Counted from the stretch's first letter, positions 19,201-27,699 are shown. The stretch: 64,000 nucleotides of DNA from Aestuariivita sp. (GCA_018401465.1 JAGYKE010000004.1:2015857-2079856), one strand, 5' to 3'. The notes: generated by a model not told the origin, from the sequence alone. Made by a program: numbers and translations.

Positions 19201-19667
19201 AATACGAAGTCGCCCGCCTGCACCTTTCGACGCTCGAAAAGGCGCGCGCCGAATTCGACGGCGACTTCACGATGAAGTTCCACCTCGCTCCGCCGCTTCT
19301 GTCGAAGACGGGTCTCGACGGCCGCCCGGTCAAGAAGGAGTACGGGCCCTCCATGCTGCGCGGCTTCCGCATCCTTGCCCGGCTGAAATCCCTGCGCGGC
19401 ACGCCGTTCGATCCCTTCGGCTATACCGCCGAACGCCGCATGGAACGCGCACTGATCACGCTATACGAGGCCGACATGGCCGAGGTGCTCCCGAAGCTCA
19501 CCGACGCCACCCGCGACGCCATCGTGGCGCTGGCCGAACTGCCGCTGCAGATCCGCGGCTTCGGCCCGGTCAAGCACGCGAACGAGGCGAAGGCCGGCAA
19601 ACGGCGCGAGGAGCTTCTGTCGGTGATCCGCGCAGGCGGACCCCAGTTGGCGAAAGCGGCAGAGTGA
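16251..19667 (+). CDS. Indolepyruvate ferredoxin oxidoreductase, fused alpha-beta
   Basis: A 1138-residue fusion that oxidatively decarboxylates indolepyruvate and other aryl or branched 2-oxo acids to acyl-CoA, using thiamine diphosphate and iron-sulfur clusters. Order: an N-terminal pyrimidine-binding domain (TGYRGSPLGAVD), a ThDP-binding domain (CSGCPHNSSTKVPEGSRAY, MTGGQGNDGG), a ferredoxin-type cysteine cluster CEGCGDCGVQSNC near residues 635-650, and a C-terminal gamma-type domain from about 715 (GVGGTGVVTIGAVLAQAA). The fusion is the alphaproteobacterial form; archaeal enzymes have separate IorA and IorB. It consumes ferredoxin-linked electrons in the cytoplasm and probably serves aromatic or branched-chain amino-acid breakdown. 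It stands alone, divergent from a LysR gene. Confidence 0.93.
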   Translation: MTTQKITLNDRFDLDKSPVLLNGTQALVRLMLLQKARDRAAGLNTAGLVTGYRGSPLGAVDMQMTRAGKQLAAHDVVFQNGLNEDLAATALWGSQQAELRGEGKFDGVFGLWYGKGPGVDRSGDVFRHANMAGTSGLGGVLVAMGDDHTGESSTVLHQSEWALMDAYLPIVSPAGVQEILDYGIYGYALSRFAGLWVGLKTMKDTVEATAVVDGRPDRMQIVIPDFDMPPGGLNIRLQDTPHAQEARMIDHKRFAAEAFAHANGIDRRMWGKPGAKIGFVAAGKNWLDLVHAMSLLNISEAEAERLGITLYKVGQTFPLDMKGFSAWAEGLDLIVVVEEKRKLIEIQIKEALFDDNRYRVYGWYKGGAGALHREELFPTRGALDPVWIAEKLGQILIEEGRDTDALRAGLARIAEDRRADNAEEIAARLPYFCSGCPHNSSTKVPEGSRAYAGIGCHYMVQWMDRSTLGFTHMGGEGANWIGEAPFSTREHVFQNIGDGTYNHSGLQAIRAAVAAKTRMTYKILFNDAVAMTGGQGNDGGLSPQRIVNELKAMGIGKLAVVYDKKEDVDFASFPKDVPTHERADLMAVQKDMAEYDDVSAIVYIQTCAAEKRRRRKRGTFPDPDRRVFINTDVCEGCGDCGVQSNCVSIVPKETELGRKRAIDQSSCNKDFSCLKGFCPSFVTLEGAQVKKNATADLNLPDLPAPILPGIKGTHNVVITGVGGTGVVTIGAVLAQAAQIDGKGAGMMEMAGLAQKGGAVHIHCRIADRPEDISAIRVATGEAHALIGGDLVVSAGSKTLGLTRAGQTGAVVNSHEIITGDFTRNTEFSLPSDRLQVALQARLGDRVDLFDASELARVTMGDSIYSNMMIFGAAWQRGLIPLSHDAIVQAIDLNGAAVQKNQRAFEIGRWAVLHPAETQAMLAPKVVALPKTSEDRIAFRADHLVAYQGKRLAKRYRKLVDAIADKAVKDAVAKGYHKILAYKDEYEVARLHLSTLEKARAEFDGDFTMKFHLAPPLLSKTGLDGRPVKKEYGPSMLRGFRILARLKSLRGTPFDPFGYTAERRMERALITLYEADMAEVLPKLTDATRDAIVALAELPLQIRGFGPVKHANEAKAGKRREELLSVIRAGGPQLAKAAE

Positions 19668-19777
19668 CCTGCAGCGCGGCGTACCACGGGATCAATCGTC
19701 ACATAAGTGTCATGGGGTCTATGCAATTTGCTTTCTTCACAATAGATACAGGCACACAGACTTCCGGGATCACCTGA

Positions 19778-20662
19778 ATGCCATCCAATCGGCACGTCGC
19801 ACGCGACATCTCCTATTCCTATTCGGCCAGCACCCGCAGCGGACGCGCCATGATCCGTCTGATGGAGAACACCACAGGCCGTCTGCGCCTGATCAAGCGC
19901 GCCGATGGCTACGAGAACGAAGTCGCCGCAGGCCGTGATTTCTGGGCGGTGATGGTTGAACGCTATGGCCTCACGCTTGATGTGGTGGGCGGGTCGCTCG
20001 ACAACATCCCGGCCGATGGCCCGGTCATCCTGATCGCCAATCACCCTTACGGCATTCTCGACGGGCTGATGATGGGCCATATCCTCGCCCGCACGCGCGG
20101 CGATTTCCGCATCCTCGCGCATCGCATCTTCCGCAAGGCGGAAGATCTCAACCGCATCATCTTGCCGATTTCCTTCGACGAAACGAAGGAGGCCGTGGCG
20201 CTCAACATCGAAACGCGCAAAGTCGCGCTCGACTATCTCGCGCAGAACGGTGCCATCGGCATCTTCCCGGGCGGCACGGTCTCGACCGCCGTCAAGCCTT
20301 TCTCCCATCCGATGGATCCGGGCTGGCGCGGCTTTACCGCCCGCATGATCGCGAAAAGCCGTGCGACCGTGGTGCCCGTCTATTTCGAAGGCCACACCTC
20401 GCGCCTCTTCCAGATCGCGAGCCACCTACACACTACGCTGCGCATGGGGCTTTTGATCAAGGAATTCCGCAGCCGCGTTGACACGCCCGTTCGGGTCGTG
20501 ATCGGCCAGCCCATCGGCCGGGACGTCCTTGACCCGATGGCGAAGGATGCCAAGAATCTCATGGATTTTCTCCGCCGCGCAACCTATGAGCTGTCGCCAA
20601 AGCCGCTCAAGTCCTATGACTACGGCTACGAGTTCGAGGAAAAGCACCGCGCGCGGCACTAG
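19778..20662 (+). CDS. Lysophospholipid acyltransferase family protein (PlsC-like)
   Basis: A 294-residue acyltransferase. It has motif I IANHPYGILDG (the H-x5-D variant of NHx4D) near residue 88 and motif III IGIFPGGTVS near 162, both required for acyl transfer from acyl-CoA or acyl-ACP to a lysolipid. No strong membrane segment; association with the inner membrane is expected. The H-P-Y-G-I-L-D form differs from standard PlsC (NHQSWLD) and occurs in a group related to ornithine-lipid acyltransferases, so the acceptor is uncertain. It is followed by murI three bases after its stop, suggesting an operon. Confidence 0.8.
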   Translation: MPSNRHVARDISYSYSASTRSGRAMIRLMENTTGRLRLIKRADGYENEVAAGRDFWAVMVERYGLTLDVVGGSLDNIPADGPVILIANHPYGILDGLMMGHILARTRGDFRILAHRIFRKAEDLNRIILPISFDETKEAVALNIETRKVALDYLAQNGAIGIFPGGTVSTAVKPFSHPMDPGWRGFTARMIAKSRATVVPVYFEGHTSRLFQIASHLHTTLRMGLLIKEFRSRVDTPVRVVIGQPIGRDVLDPMAKDAKNLMDFLRRATYELSPKPLKSYDYGYEFEEKHRARH

Positions 20663-20665
20663 AAC

Positions 20666-21475
20666 ATGGCAGTTGGCATCTTCGATTCCGGTCTGGGCGG
20701 CCTGACCGTTCTGGACGCGACGCAGAAGCGCCTGCCTGATGTCGACTTCCTCTATTTCGGCGACAACGCCCATGCGCCCTATGGCGTGCGCACCGCCGAC
20801 GACATCTTCAACCTGACCCAAACGGCAATTCACCGCCTTTGGGAAGACGGGGTCGATCTCACCATCCTCGCCTGCAACACGGCCAGCGCGGCGGCGCTGC
20901 GGCGCATCCAGGAAGGCGGCCTGCCGCCGGGCAAGCGCGTGCTGGGCGTCTTCGTGCCCCTGATCGAGGCGCTGACTGAACGCAACTGGGGCGACAATTC
21001 CCCCCCGCGCGAAGTGGCGGTGCAGCATGTGGCGCTGTTCGCGACCCCCGCCACGGTCGCCAGCCGCGCCTTCCAGCGCGAACTGGCCTTCCGCGCCATC
21101 GGCGTCGATGTCGAGGCGCAGGCCTGCGGCGGTGTCGTCGATGCCATCGAGGAAGGCGACATGATCCTCGCCGAAGCGCTCGTGCGGTCCCATGTCGACG
21201 CGCTGTGGCGCAAGATGCCCAAACCCCAGGCCGCGGTGCTGGGCTGCACGCATTACCCGCTGATGGCGGATGTCTTCCAGGACGCGCTGGGCCCGGACGT
21301 CAAGGTCTTCTCGCAGGCGAACCTCGTCGCGGAAAGCCTGGCCGATTATCTGCGCCGCCATCCCGGCATGACGGGGCAGGGCCAGTCCGGTTTCCTGACC
21401 ACGGGCAACCCAAGGAAGGTCAGCGACCGGGCGACCCAGTTCCTGCGACGACGGATCGAGTTCCGCGCCGCCTGA
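20666..21475 (+). CDS. murI: Glutamate racemase
   Basis: A 269-residue racemase providing D-glutamate for peptidoglycan. Both catalytic cysteines are present: Cys70 in [10 protein letters not shown] and Cys194 in [10 protein letters not shown]. The N-terminal [10 protein letters not shown] and [11 protein letters not shown] segments are typical. The start ATG follows the acyltransferase stop by three bases and has only a weak Shine-Dalgarno sequence, so translation is probably coupled. An internal ENWGDNSPP-like insertion near residue 107 lengthens it slightly compared with E. coli. Confidence 0.95.
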   Translation: MAVGIFDSGLGGLTVLDATQKRLPDVDFLYFGDNAHAPYGVRTADDIFNLTQTAIHRLWEDGVDLTILACNTASAAALRRIQEGGLPPGKRVLGVFVPLIEALTERNWGDNSPPREVAVQHVALFATPATVASRAFQRELAFRAIGVDVEAQACGGVVDAIEEGDMILAEALVRSHVDALWRKMPKPQAAVLGCTHYPLMADVFQDALGPDVKVFSQANLVAESLADYLRRHPGMTGQGQSGFLTTGNPRKVSDRATQFLRRRIEFRAA

Positions 21476-21549
21476 CCGCGCGTTTCCCTTGCCATTCCGA
21501 CCCCGCCGCGCCAAGCCTTGCGCGGCACGATCCACAGGACATCACTGAC

Positions 21550-22578
21550 ATGACGCACAACGTCGCCATCCTCGGCGCCTCGGGCTATACCGGGGCCGAG
21601 CTGATCCGGCTCATCGCGGGCCACCCCAATATCGAGATTGCCGCGCTTTCCGCCGACCGCAAGGCGGGGCAGAGCATGGCCGGGGTCTTCCCCCATCTGC
21701 GCCACATGGATCTGCCGACGCTGGTCACCATCGGCGACATCGATTTCTCGGGGATCGACCTGTGCTTCTGCGCGCTGCCCCACAAGACGAGCCAGGAGGT
21801 GATCGCGGCGCTCCCACGTGACCTGAAGATCGTGGATCTGTCCGCCGATTTCCGGCTGTCCGATCCGGCCGAGTATCAGAAATGGTACGGCAACCCCCAT
21901 GCCGCCGTCGATCTGCAGGCCGAGGCTGTCTATGGCCTGACCGAATTCTACCGCGACGACATCGCCGCCGCACGGCTAGTCGCGGGCACGGGCTGCAATG
22001 CGGCCACCGGGCAATTCGCGCTGGGCCCGCTGATCGGGGCAGGCGTGATCGACCTGGACGAGATCATCATGGACCTCAAATGCGGCGTGTCCGGGGCAGG
22101 GCGGTCGCTCAAGGAAAACCTTCTGCATGCGGAACTCTCCGAGGGCTACAACGCGTATTCGGTCGGCGGCGTGCACCGGCATCTGGGCGAATTCGATCAG
22201 GAATTCGCGAAGATCGCGGGCCGTCCCGTGCATGTCCAGTTCACGCCGCACCTGATCCCGGCGAACCGCGGCATCCTCGCCACCGTCTATGTGAAGGGTG
22301 ATGCACAGGTAATCCACGACACCTTCACCGCGGCTTACGCGGATGAGCCCTTCATCTGCGTCCTGCCGATGGGCGATACGCCGTCCTCCCATCATGTGCG
22401 CGGGTCGAACTTCGTCCATATCGGCGTCGTGCCCGACCGCATCGCGGGGCGTACGATTGTTGTTGCCTGTCTCGATAACCTGACAAAAGGTAGCAGTGGG
22501 CAGGCGTTGCAAAACGCCAACCTGATGTTAGGTGAAAACGAGACGGAGGGGCTGATGATGGCACCCCTCTTCCCGTGA
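21550..22578 (+). CDS. argC: N-acetyl-gamma-glutamyl-phosphate reductase
   Basis: A 342-residue NADPH-dependent reductase of arginine biosynthesis, converting N-acetylglutamyl phosphate to the semialdehyde. The Rossmann motif is [15 protein letters not shown]. The catalytic cysteine is in [12 protein letters not shown] (Cys149); this form is what I recall for Rhodobacterales ArgC, in place of the NPGCY of other bacteria, so it is not a defect. [22 protein letters not shown] and the C-terminal [14 protein letters not shown] motif are present. ATG 21550 has AGGACA upstream. It heads the argC-ccmE stretch, 19 bp from ccmE. Confidence 0.96.
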   Translation: MTHNVAILGASGYTGAELIRLIAGHPNIEIAALSADRKAGQSMAGVFPHLRHMDLPTLVTIGDIDFSGIDLCFCALPHKTSQEVIAALPRDLKIVDLSADFRLSDPAEYQKWYGNPHAAVDLQAEAVYGLTEFYRDDIAAARLVAGTGCNAATGQFALGPLIGAGVIDLDEIIMDLKCGVSGAGRSLKENLLHAELSEGYNAYSVGGVHRHLGEFDQEFAKIAGRPVHVQFTPHLIPANRGILATVYVKGDAQVIHDTFTAAYADEPFICVLPMGDTPSSHHVRGSNFVHIGVVPDRIAGRTIVVACLDNLTKGSSGQALQNANLMLGENETEGLMMAPLFP

Positions 22579-22597
22579 GAACGATTGCGAGGTCGCG

Positions 22598-23047
22598 ATG
22601 AAGGGACTGAAGAAACAGCGCCGCGTTCAGGTCATCCTCGTCGCCAGCGTTGCGCTGGCCATTTCCACCGCGCTCATCGGTTACGCCATGCGCGACGGCA
22701 TTAACTTCTTCCGCGCCCCCAGCCAGATCATCGCCGAGCCACCCGAACCGACCGAGGTTTTCCGCATCGGCGGTCTGGTCGAGGAAGGCTCGATCGTGCG
22801 CGGCGACGGCGAGACGATCCGCTTTGCCGTCACCGATGGCGGTGCCTCGATCCCGGTGACCTATACCGGCGTTCTGCCCGACCTTTTCGCCGAGAACGAA
22901 GGCATGGTCGGCACGGGCAGCTATGTTGATGGCGTCTTCCGGGCGACCGAGATCCTTGCCCGGCATGACGAAACCTACATGCCCGCCGAGGTGATCGACG
23001 CGCTCAAGGCCCAAGGCGTCTACAAGGAGCCCGACAGCGGCACCTGA
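22598..23047 (+). CDS. ccmE: Cytochrome c maturation protein CcmE (haem chaperone)
   Basis: A 149-residue periplasmic haem chaperone with a single N-terminal membrane anchor (VQVILVASVALAISTALIGYA) and an OB-fold domain. The haem-binding histidine lies in LARHDETYMP (His123, with Tyr127), the family hallmark. It hands haem to CcmF/CcmH for attachment to apocytochrome c. It follows argC closely. The rest of the ccm set in view (ccmF, ccmH) lies about 1.4 kb downstream, with an endolysin and holin inserted between. Confidence 0.97.
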   Translation: MKGLKKQRRVQVILVASVALAISTALIGYAMRDGINFFRAPSQIIAEPPEPTEVFRIGGLVEEGSIVRGDGETIRFAVTDGGASIPVTYTGVLPDLFAENEGMVGTGSYVDGVFRATEILARHDETYMPAEVIDALKAQGVYKEPDSGT

Positions 23048-23156
23048 TCCCCTGCGTCGCGGCGGGGCCGTTGCCCGGCCTGCGCGCGGCACGCTGCGCC
23101 CGCTTTAACGATTGGCCCCCAGATTGCGCGCGAACCCGGGAAGAGGGAGCGCGCCT

Positions 23157-23768
23157 ATGCAAACCGTCCGCCAGATCGCAGAAGAGATCCTCGCCCGCGA
23201 GGGCGGCTTCGTGAACGACCCCGACGATCCCGGGGGTGCCACGAACCACGGCGTGACCATCCACACGATGCGCCGGCTCGGGCTCGATCTCGACGGCGAC
23301 GGGGTGGTCGGCGTGGCGGATGTGCGCGCGCTCACCCGTGCGCAGGCGGTCGATATCTTCATGCGCCATTATTATGAACGCCCCGGCATCGCGGGGCTGC
23401 CCGTGGCGCTGCAGGCGTCGGTCTTCGACATGTACGTGAACGCGGGCCGCAACGCGGTGGTCATCCTCCAGCGCCTTCTGCGCGAGATGGGGCATGACAT
23501 CGCCGCCGACGGTCTGATCGGCCCGCGCACCCGCGCGGCGGCGGACGCGGCGGCGCAGATCGACGCGCAGGCGCTGCGCGACGCCTACGGGATCGCGCGG
23601 CGCAACTATTACTTCCGCATCGCCGACGGGCGCCCGGCTTCGCGCAAGTTCGCCCGCACCCGCGCGGGCGGCAAGGGCGGCTGGATCACCCGGGCCGAGG
23701 AGTTCATCTCCCCCCGCTATCACCTGACCGACGCCGCCTTCCGCGAAAGGGTCCGCACATGGGGCTGA
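23157..23768 (+). CDS. GTA-type endolysin, glycoside hydrolase family 108 (N-acetylmuramidase)
   Basis: A 203-residue peptidoglycan hydrolase. The catalytic segment AREGGFVNDPDDPGGATNHG (residues 13-32) is the GH108 signature with the acidic Glu15. The C-terminal part (GPRTRAAADAA) resembles a peptidoglycan-binding domain. A canonical EF-hand-like loop, DLDGDGVVGVAD, occupies residues 44-55. ATG 23157 is chosen because AGAGGGAG precedes it and the protein then starts MQTVRQIAEEI. It overlaps the holin gene by 10 bases. In R. capsulatus an endolysin/holin pair unlinked to the capsid cluster (rcc00555/rcc00556 as I recall) releases gene transfer agent particles; this pair probably does the same. 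No signal peptide, so export depends on the holin. Confidence 0.88.
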   Translation: MQTVRQIAEEILAREGGFVNDPDDPGGATNHGVTIHTMRRLGLDLDGDGVVGVADVRALTRAQAVDIFMRHYYERPGIAGLPVALQASVFDMYVNAGRNAVVILQRLLREMGHDIAADGLIGPRTRAAADAAAQIDAQALRDAYGIARRNYYFRIADGRPASRKFARTRAGGKGGWITRAEEFISPRYHLTDAAFRERVRTWG

Positions 23769-24352
23769 TCGCACGCATCCTCGGCCTTGTCTTCGGCAAT
23801 GGCCGCAATGTCGTGGTCGAGACGGCAGAGGTTTTCCGCGAAAATGCCGAGGCCGGGGCGATGCGCGCGCAGGGCGTCCAGACCCAGGCGATGACCCAGT
23901 TCGGAGCCGAATTCGCCATCGCCCGGCAAGGCGGCTTCGACCGCTTCATGGACGGGGTGAACCGCCTGCCGCGCCCGGCGCTGGCGCTGGGCACGCTGGG
24001 CCTGTTCGTCGCCGCCATGGTCGACCCGGTCTGGTTCGCAAGCCGCATGCAGGGCATCGCGCTGGTGCCCGAACCGCTCTGGTGGCTTCTGGGCGTCATC
24101 GTGTCGTTCTACTTCGGCGCCCGCCACCAGCTCAAATCCCAGGACTTCGAGCGCGAGATCGCCGCCACCATGGCACGCGCCCCTCAGGTCATGCGCAACA
24201 TCGCGGCGCTGCGCGAGCTCGACGCCGCCACCCCCGGCGCCGCCGATCCCGGCCATGACGCGGGTCTTTCGCTGCACGCCGCAGACCCCGATCACAACCC
24301 CGCACTGGCCGTCTGGATCGCGCGCGCCGCCGCCGCCCCCGCGACAAGTTGA
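23759..24352 (+). CDS. GTA-type holin (holin_3TM family)
   Basis: A 197-residue membrane protein. Two clear hydrophobic segments lie at about residues 77-96 (PALALGTLGLFVAAMVDPVW) and 107-125 (PLWWLLGVIVSFYFGARH); a weaker N-terminal one (ILGLVFG) may be the third. The C-terminal tail is charged and Ala-rich. Order and size match the gene-transfer-agent holins of the Rhodobacterales. By family knowledge it would form lesions in the inner membrane that let the endolysin reach the wall. It starts 10 bases before the endolysin stop, which implies translational coupling. The role in GTA release is inferred from the R. capsulatus pair. Confidence 0.82.
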   Translation: MGLIARILGLVFGNGRNVVVETAEVFRENAEAGAMRAQGVQTQAMTQFGAEFAIARQGGFDRFMDGVNRLPRPALALGTLGLFVAAMVDPVWFASRMQGIALVPEPLWWLLGVIVSFYFGARHQLKSQDFEREIAATMARAPQVMRNIAALRELDAATPGAADPGHDAGLSLHAADPDHNPALAVWIARAAAAPATS

Positions 24353-24370
24353 TCGCACACGCCTTTGCGA

Positions 24371-24399
24371 TTGGCCCGCGGCGACGGCTTGCCTATATT
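24371..24399 (+). promoter_or_regulatory. Promoter candidate for ccmF giving a leaderless transcript
   Basis: TTGGCC at 24371-24376, 17 bp, then TATATT at 24394-24399. The A of the ccmF ATG at 24406 is seven bases after the -10, so transcription would start at or near the start codon. No good Shine-Dalgarno sequence precedes ccmF, which fits leaderless initiation. Confidence 0.5.
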
Positions 24400-24405
24400 C
24401 GCGTC

Positions 24406-26376
24406 ATGATCACAGAACTTGGACATTTCGCGCTGATCCTCGCCTTCATGGTGGCGATCGTGCAGGCCGTCGTTCCCCTCATCGGGGCCGAGAAACGCTG
24501 GACATCGTGGATGGCGGTGGCCGAACCGGCCGCGACGCTGCAGTTCCTGTTGACCGCCTTTGCCTTCGCGGCGCTGACCTGGGCCTTCGTGACCTCGGAC
24601 TTCTCGCTGCGGCTGGTGGTTCTCAACAGCCATTCCGACAAGCCGATGCTCTACAAGATCACCGGCACCTGGGGGAACCACGAAGGCTCGATGCTGCTGT
24701 GGGTGCTGATCGTCACGCTTTTCGGGGCAATGGCGGCGTGGTTCGGGGGCAACCTGCCGCCGGGCCTGCGCGCGCGCGTCCTGGCGGTGCAGTCGGCGGT
24801 CGGCGTCGCCTTCTTCGCCTTCATCCTGTTCACCTCGAACCCGTTCCTGCGCTTGGCCGTGCCGCCGATGAACGGGCAGGATCTCAACCCGCTTCTGCAG
24901 GACCCCGGGCTCGCCTTCCATCCGCCCTTCCTCTATCTCGGGTATGTCGGCCTCTCGATCTGCTTCTCTTTCGCGGTCGCCGCGCTGATCGAAGGCCGGG
25001 TGGACGCCGCCTGGGGCCGCTGGGTGCGGCCCTGGACGCTGGCGGCCTGGGTGTTCCTGACCGTCGGCATCGCGCTGGGGTCGTGGTGGGCCTATTACGA
25101 ACTGGGTTGGGGCGGCTTCTGGTTCTGGGACCCGGTCGAGAACGCGTCCTTCATGCCGTGGCTTCTGTCGGCGGCGCTCCTCCATTCGGCCATCGTGGTC
25201 GAAAAGCGCGAGGCGCTGAAAAGCTGGACCATCCTTCTGGCCATCCTCGCCTTCGGCTTTTCCCTCATCGGGACGTTCATCGTCCGCTCGGGCCTGCTGA
25301 CATCGGTGCATGCCTTCGCCAACGACCCCGAGCGCGGCGTCTTCATCCTGATGATCATGGCCTTCTTCACCGGCGGCGCGCTGCTTCTCTTCGCGCTGCG
25401 TGCCGGCGCGATGGAGGCCAAGGGCGTCTTCGCCCCGGTCAGCCGCGAAGGCGCGCTGGTGGCCAACAACGTTCTGCTGGCGGTGGCCTGTTTCGTCGTC
25501 TTCGTCGGCACGATGTGGCCGGTGGTGGCCGAGATGGCCTTCGACCGCAAGCTCACCGTCGGTCCGCCCTTCTTCGACATGGCCTTCTCGCCCTTCATGG
25601 TGCTGCTGGGGCTGCTCTTGCCCTTCGGGTCGATGATGCCCTGGAAACGCGGGCAGGTATCGCGCGCCTGGGCGCCGCTGAAGGGCGCACTGATCCTTTC
25701 GGTCGCGCTGGCCGCACTTGTCTGGGCGATCCAGACCGAGCGCAGCGCACTCGGCCCTCTGGGCGTCTTCATGGGGGCGTGGATCGCCAGCGGTGCGATC
25801 ATCGACCTCTGGGGCCGCACCGGGCGTGGTCCCAACCGGCTTGGACGTCTGATGCGCCTGCCGCGCGCGGACTGGGGCAAGGCCACCGCGCATTTCGGCA
25901 TGGGCGTGACCTTCTTCGCCATCTGCGGACTTGTCGCCTGGAAACAGGATGACATCCGCGTCGTGCAACTGGGCGAACCCTTCGACGTGGCGGGCTTCAC
26001 CATCACGCTCGACGACGTGCAGCAGGTGCAGGGTCCGAACTACATCTCGACCATGGGCTTCGCGACGCTCGAGAAGAACGGCCGCGAACTGACACAGCTG
26101 CGCCCCGAAAAGCGCATCTATCCGGTGGCCCAAATGGCCACGACCGAGGCCGCGATCGACTACCGCTTCCTGCGGGACGTCTATGTCGTGATCGGCGACC
26201 CGCAGGACAATGGCGGCTGGGTGGTGCGCACCTATGTCAAACCCTTCGCCAACTGGATGTGGGCGGGAACCATCCTGATGTCGCTGGGCGGGCTTCTGAG
26301 CCTGTCCGACCGCCGCTTCCGTGTCGCCGCAGGGGCCGCGCGCCGCGTGCCGCAAGGGGGGGTTCCGGCGGAATGA
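24406..26376 (+). CDS. ccmF: Cytochrome c haem lyase subunit CcmF
   Basis: A 656-residue polytopic inner-membrane protein of normal CcmF length, about 14 hydrophobic segments. It has the haem-handling WWD motif WGGFWFWDPVENASFMPWLL near residue 240 and conserved histidines in LHSAIVVEK and the later periplasmic loops. With CcmH it forms the lyase that attaches haem to CxxCH of apocytochromes in the periplasm. ATG 24406 (MITELGHFALI) is used; an upstream in-frame ATG at 24349 adds a non-homologous leader. It overlaps ccmH by four bases (ATGA). Confidence 0.97.
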   Translation: MITELGHFALILAFMVAIVQAVVPLIGAEKRWTSWMAVAEPAATLQFLLTAFAFAALTWAFVTSDFSLRLVVLNSHSDKPMLYKITGTWGNHEGSMLLWVLIVTLFGAMAAWFGGNLPPGLRARVLAVQSAVGVAFFAFILFTSNPFLRLAVPPMNGQDLNPLLQDPGLAFHPPFLYLGYVGLSICFSFAVAALIEGRVDAAWGRWVRPWTLAAWVFLTVGIALGSWWAYYELGWGGFWFWDPVENASFMPWLLSAALLHSAIVVEKREALKSWTILLAILAFGFSLIGTFIVRSGLLTSVHAFANDPERGVFILMIMAFFTGGALLLFALRAGAMEAKGVFAPVSREGALVANNVLLAVACFVVFVGTMWPVVAEMAFDRKLTVGPPFFDMAFSPFMVLLGLLLPFGSMMPWKRGQVSRAWAPLKGALILSVALAALVWAIQTERSALGPLGVFMGAWIASGAIIDLWGRTGRGPNRLGRLMRLPRADWGKATAHFGMGVTFFAICGLVAWKQDDIRVVQLGEPFDVAGFTITLDDVQQVQGPNYISTMGFATLEKNGRELTQLRPEKRIYPVAQMATTEAAIDYRFLRDVYVVIGDPQDNGGWVVRTYVKPFANWMWAGTILMSLGGLLSLSDRRFRVAAGAARRVPQGGVPAE

Positions 26377-26840
26377 CAGGTCTGGTCCGCGGCCTGCTTG
26401 TGGCGCTGGTGCTGGCGCTGGCGATGCCCGCCCTTGCAGTGCAGCCCGACGAGATCCTTGACGATCCCGCTCTCGAGGAACGGGCGCGCGAGTTGTCCAA
26501 GGGTTTGCGCTGCCTTGTCTGCCGCAACGAGAGCATCGACGAAAGCAACGCCGATCTCGCGCGCGACCTGCGCCTGCTGGTGCGCGAACGGCTGGTCGCG
26601 GGCGATACCAACGACGAGGTGATCGACTTCGTCGTCGACCGCTACGGCGAATACGTCCTCCTGCGTCCGCGCGCGTCGGGGTCTTCGCTGCTGCTCTGGG
26701 CGGCAGGTCCGCTCATGCTGCTGCTCGCCGCCGGGGTGGGCTTCGGGTATCTGCGCAGCCGTGCCGCCGCCCGCCCCGAGTCCGAGGCCGATCTGAGCGC
26801 CGAGGAAAAGGCGCGCCTCGCCCGCATCCTCGAGGAATGA
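26373..26840 (+). CDS. ccmH: Cytochrome c maturation protein CcmH
   Basis: A 155-residue periplasmic thiol protein. It has an N-terminal signal peptide/anchor (GLLVALVLALAMPALA), the redox motif LRCLVCRNESIDESNA (Cys47, Cys50) and a C-terminal membrane anchor (LLLWAAGPLMLLLAAGVGFG). It keeps apocytochrome thiols reduced for haem attachment by CcmF. The start overlaps the ccmF stop by four bases, so the pair is translationally coupled. Confidence 0.96.
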   Translation: MTGLVRGLLVALVLALAMPALAVQPDEILDDPALEERARELSKGLRCLVCRNESIDESNADLARDLRLLVRERLVAGDTNDEVIDFVVDRYGEYVLLRPRASGSSLLLWAAGPLMLLLAAGVGFGYLRSRAAARPESEADLSAEEKARLARILEE

Positions 26841-26916
26841 CGCGCGGTCCCTCTGGCCTTCACCGCGCGGCGTTGTAAGGTCGCGCATACCGGCGAAAGA
26901 CAAGGGACGGCGCAGA

Positions 26917-27693
26917 ATGAACTACGACACCATCACCTATGACCTGACAGACGGCGTTGCCACGGTCACGCTGAACCGCCCCGACAAGATGAACGCGCTG
27001 ACCACCCAGATGCGCGCCGAACTCGCTCATGCCGTCACCACCGCCGGGCGCGAAGCGCGTGTCGTCGTCCTGACCGGGGCGGGCCGCGCCTTCTGTTCGG
27101 GGCAGGACCTGGGCGACCGCGCCAGCGCCGCGAACCTCGATCTCGAACGCACGCTGCGCGACGAATATGCGCCGCTCCTGCGCGCCATCGTGGACTGCCC
27201 GGTGCCGACGATTTCCGCCGTGAACGGGGCCGCCGCCGGGGCAGGGGCCAACATCGCGCTGGCCGCCGACGTGGTGATCGCGGCGGAAAGCGCGTATTTC
27301 CTGCAGGCTTTCGCGCGCATCGGCCTCATCCCCGACGCGGGCGGCACCTACTTGCTGCCGCGCACCATGGGCATGGCCAAGGCGATGGGGGCAGCCCTGT
27401 TCGCCGACAAGATCACCGCACGGCAGGCCGATGACTGGGGCCTGATCTGGGAGGCGGTGGCCGACGACGCCTTCGCCGCCCATTGGAAGGCGCGCGCCGC
27501 GCATCTGGCAAACGGCCCGACCGCGGCCTATGCGGCGGCCAAGAAAGCCATCCGGGGCACGTGGGACCGCACGTTCGAGGACCAGCTCACCACCGAGGCG
27601 CAGCTTCAGGGCACCTGCGGCAAGTCGCGCGACTTCAAGGAAGGCGTGGTGGCCTTCATGGAAAAGCGTCCCGCGAAATTCGAGGGGCGCTGA
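26917..27693 (+). CDS. Enoyl-CoA hydratase/isomerase family protein, PaaG-like
   Basis: A 258-residue crotonase. It has RPDKMNALTTQM, the oxyanion-hole segment AFCSGQDLGDR (Ser-Gly-Gln-Asp-Leu-Gly, typical of PaaG-type isomerases) and IGLIPDAGGTYLLPR with the second catalytic region. PaaG acts on epoxide intermediates of phenylacetate degradation, but no other paa genes are in view, so a general enoyl-CoA hydratase or isomerase role is equally possible. It is 77 bp after ccmH and convergent with the next gene. Confidence 0.85.
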   Translation: MNYDTITYDLTDGVATVTLNRPDKMNALTTQMRAELAHAVTTAGREARVVVLTGAGRAFCSGQDLGDRASAANLDLERTLRDEYAPLLRAIVDCPVPTISAVNGAAAGAGANIALAADVVIAAESAYFLQAFARIGLIPDAGGTYLLPRTMGMAKAMGAALFADKITARQADDWGLIWEAVADDAFAAHWKARAAHLANGPTAAYAAAKKAIRGTWDRTFEDQLTTEAQLQGTCGKSRDFKEGVVAFMEKRPAKFEGR

Positions 27694-27699
27694 CGCCCC

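Noticed and set aside
21994-21999. Damaged active site in ArgC (GTGCN instead of NPGCY)
   Set aside because: The cysteine is present, and this form is what I recall for Rhodobacterales ArgC proteins.
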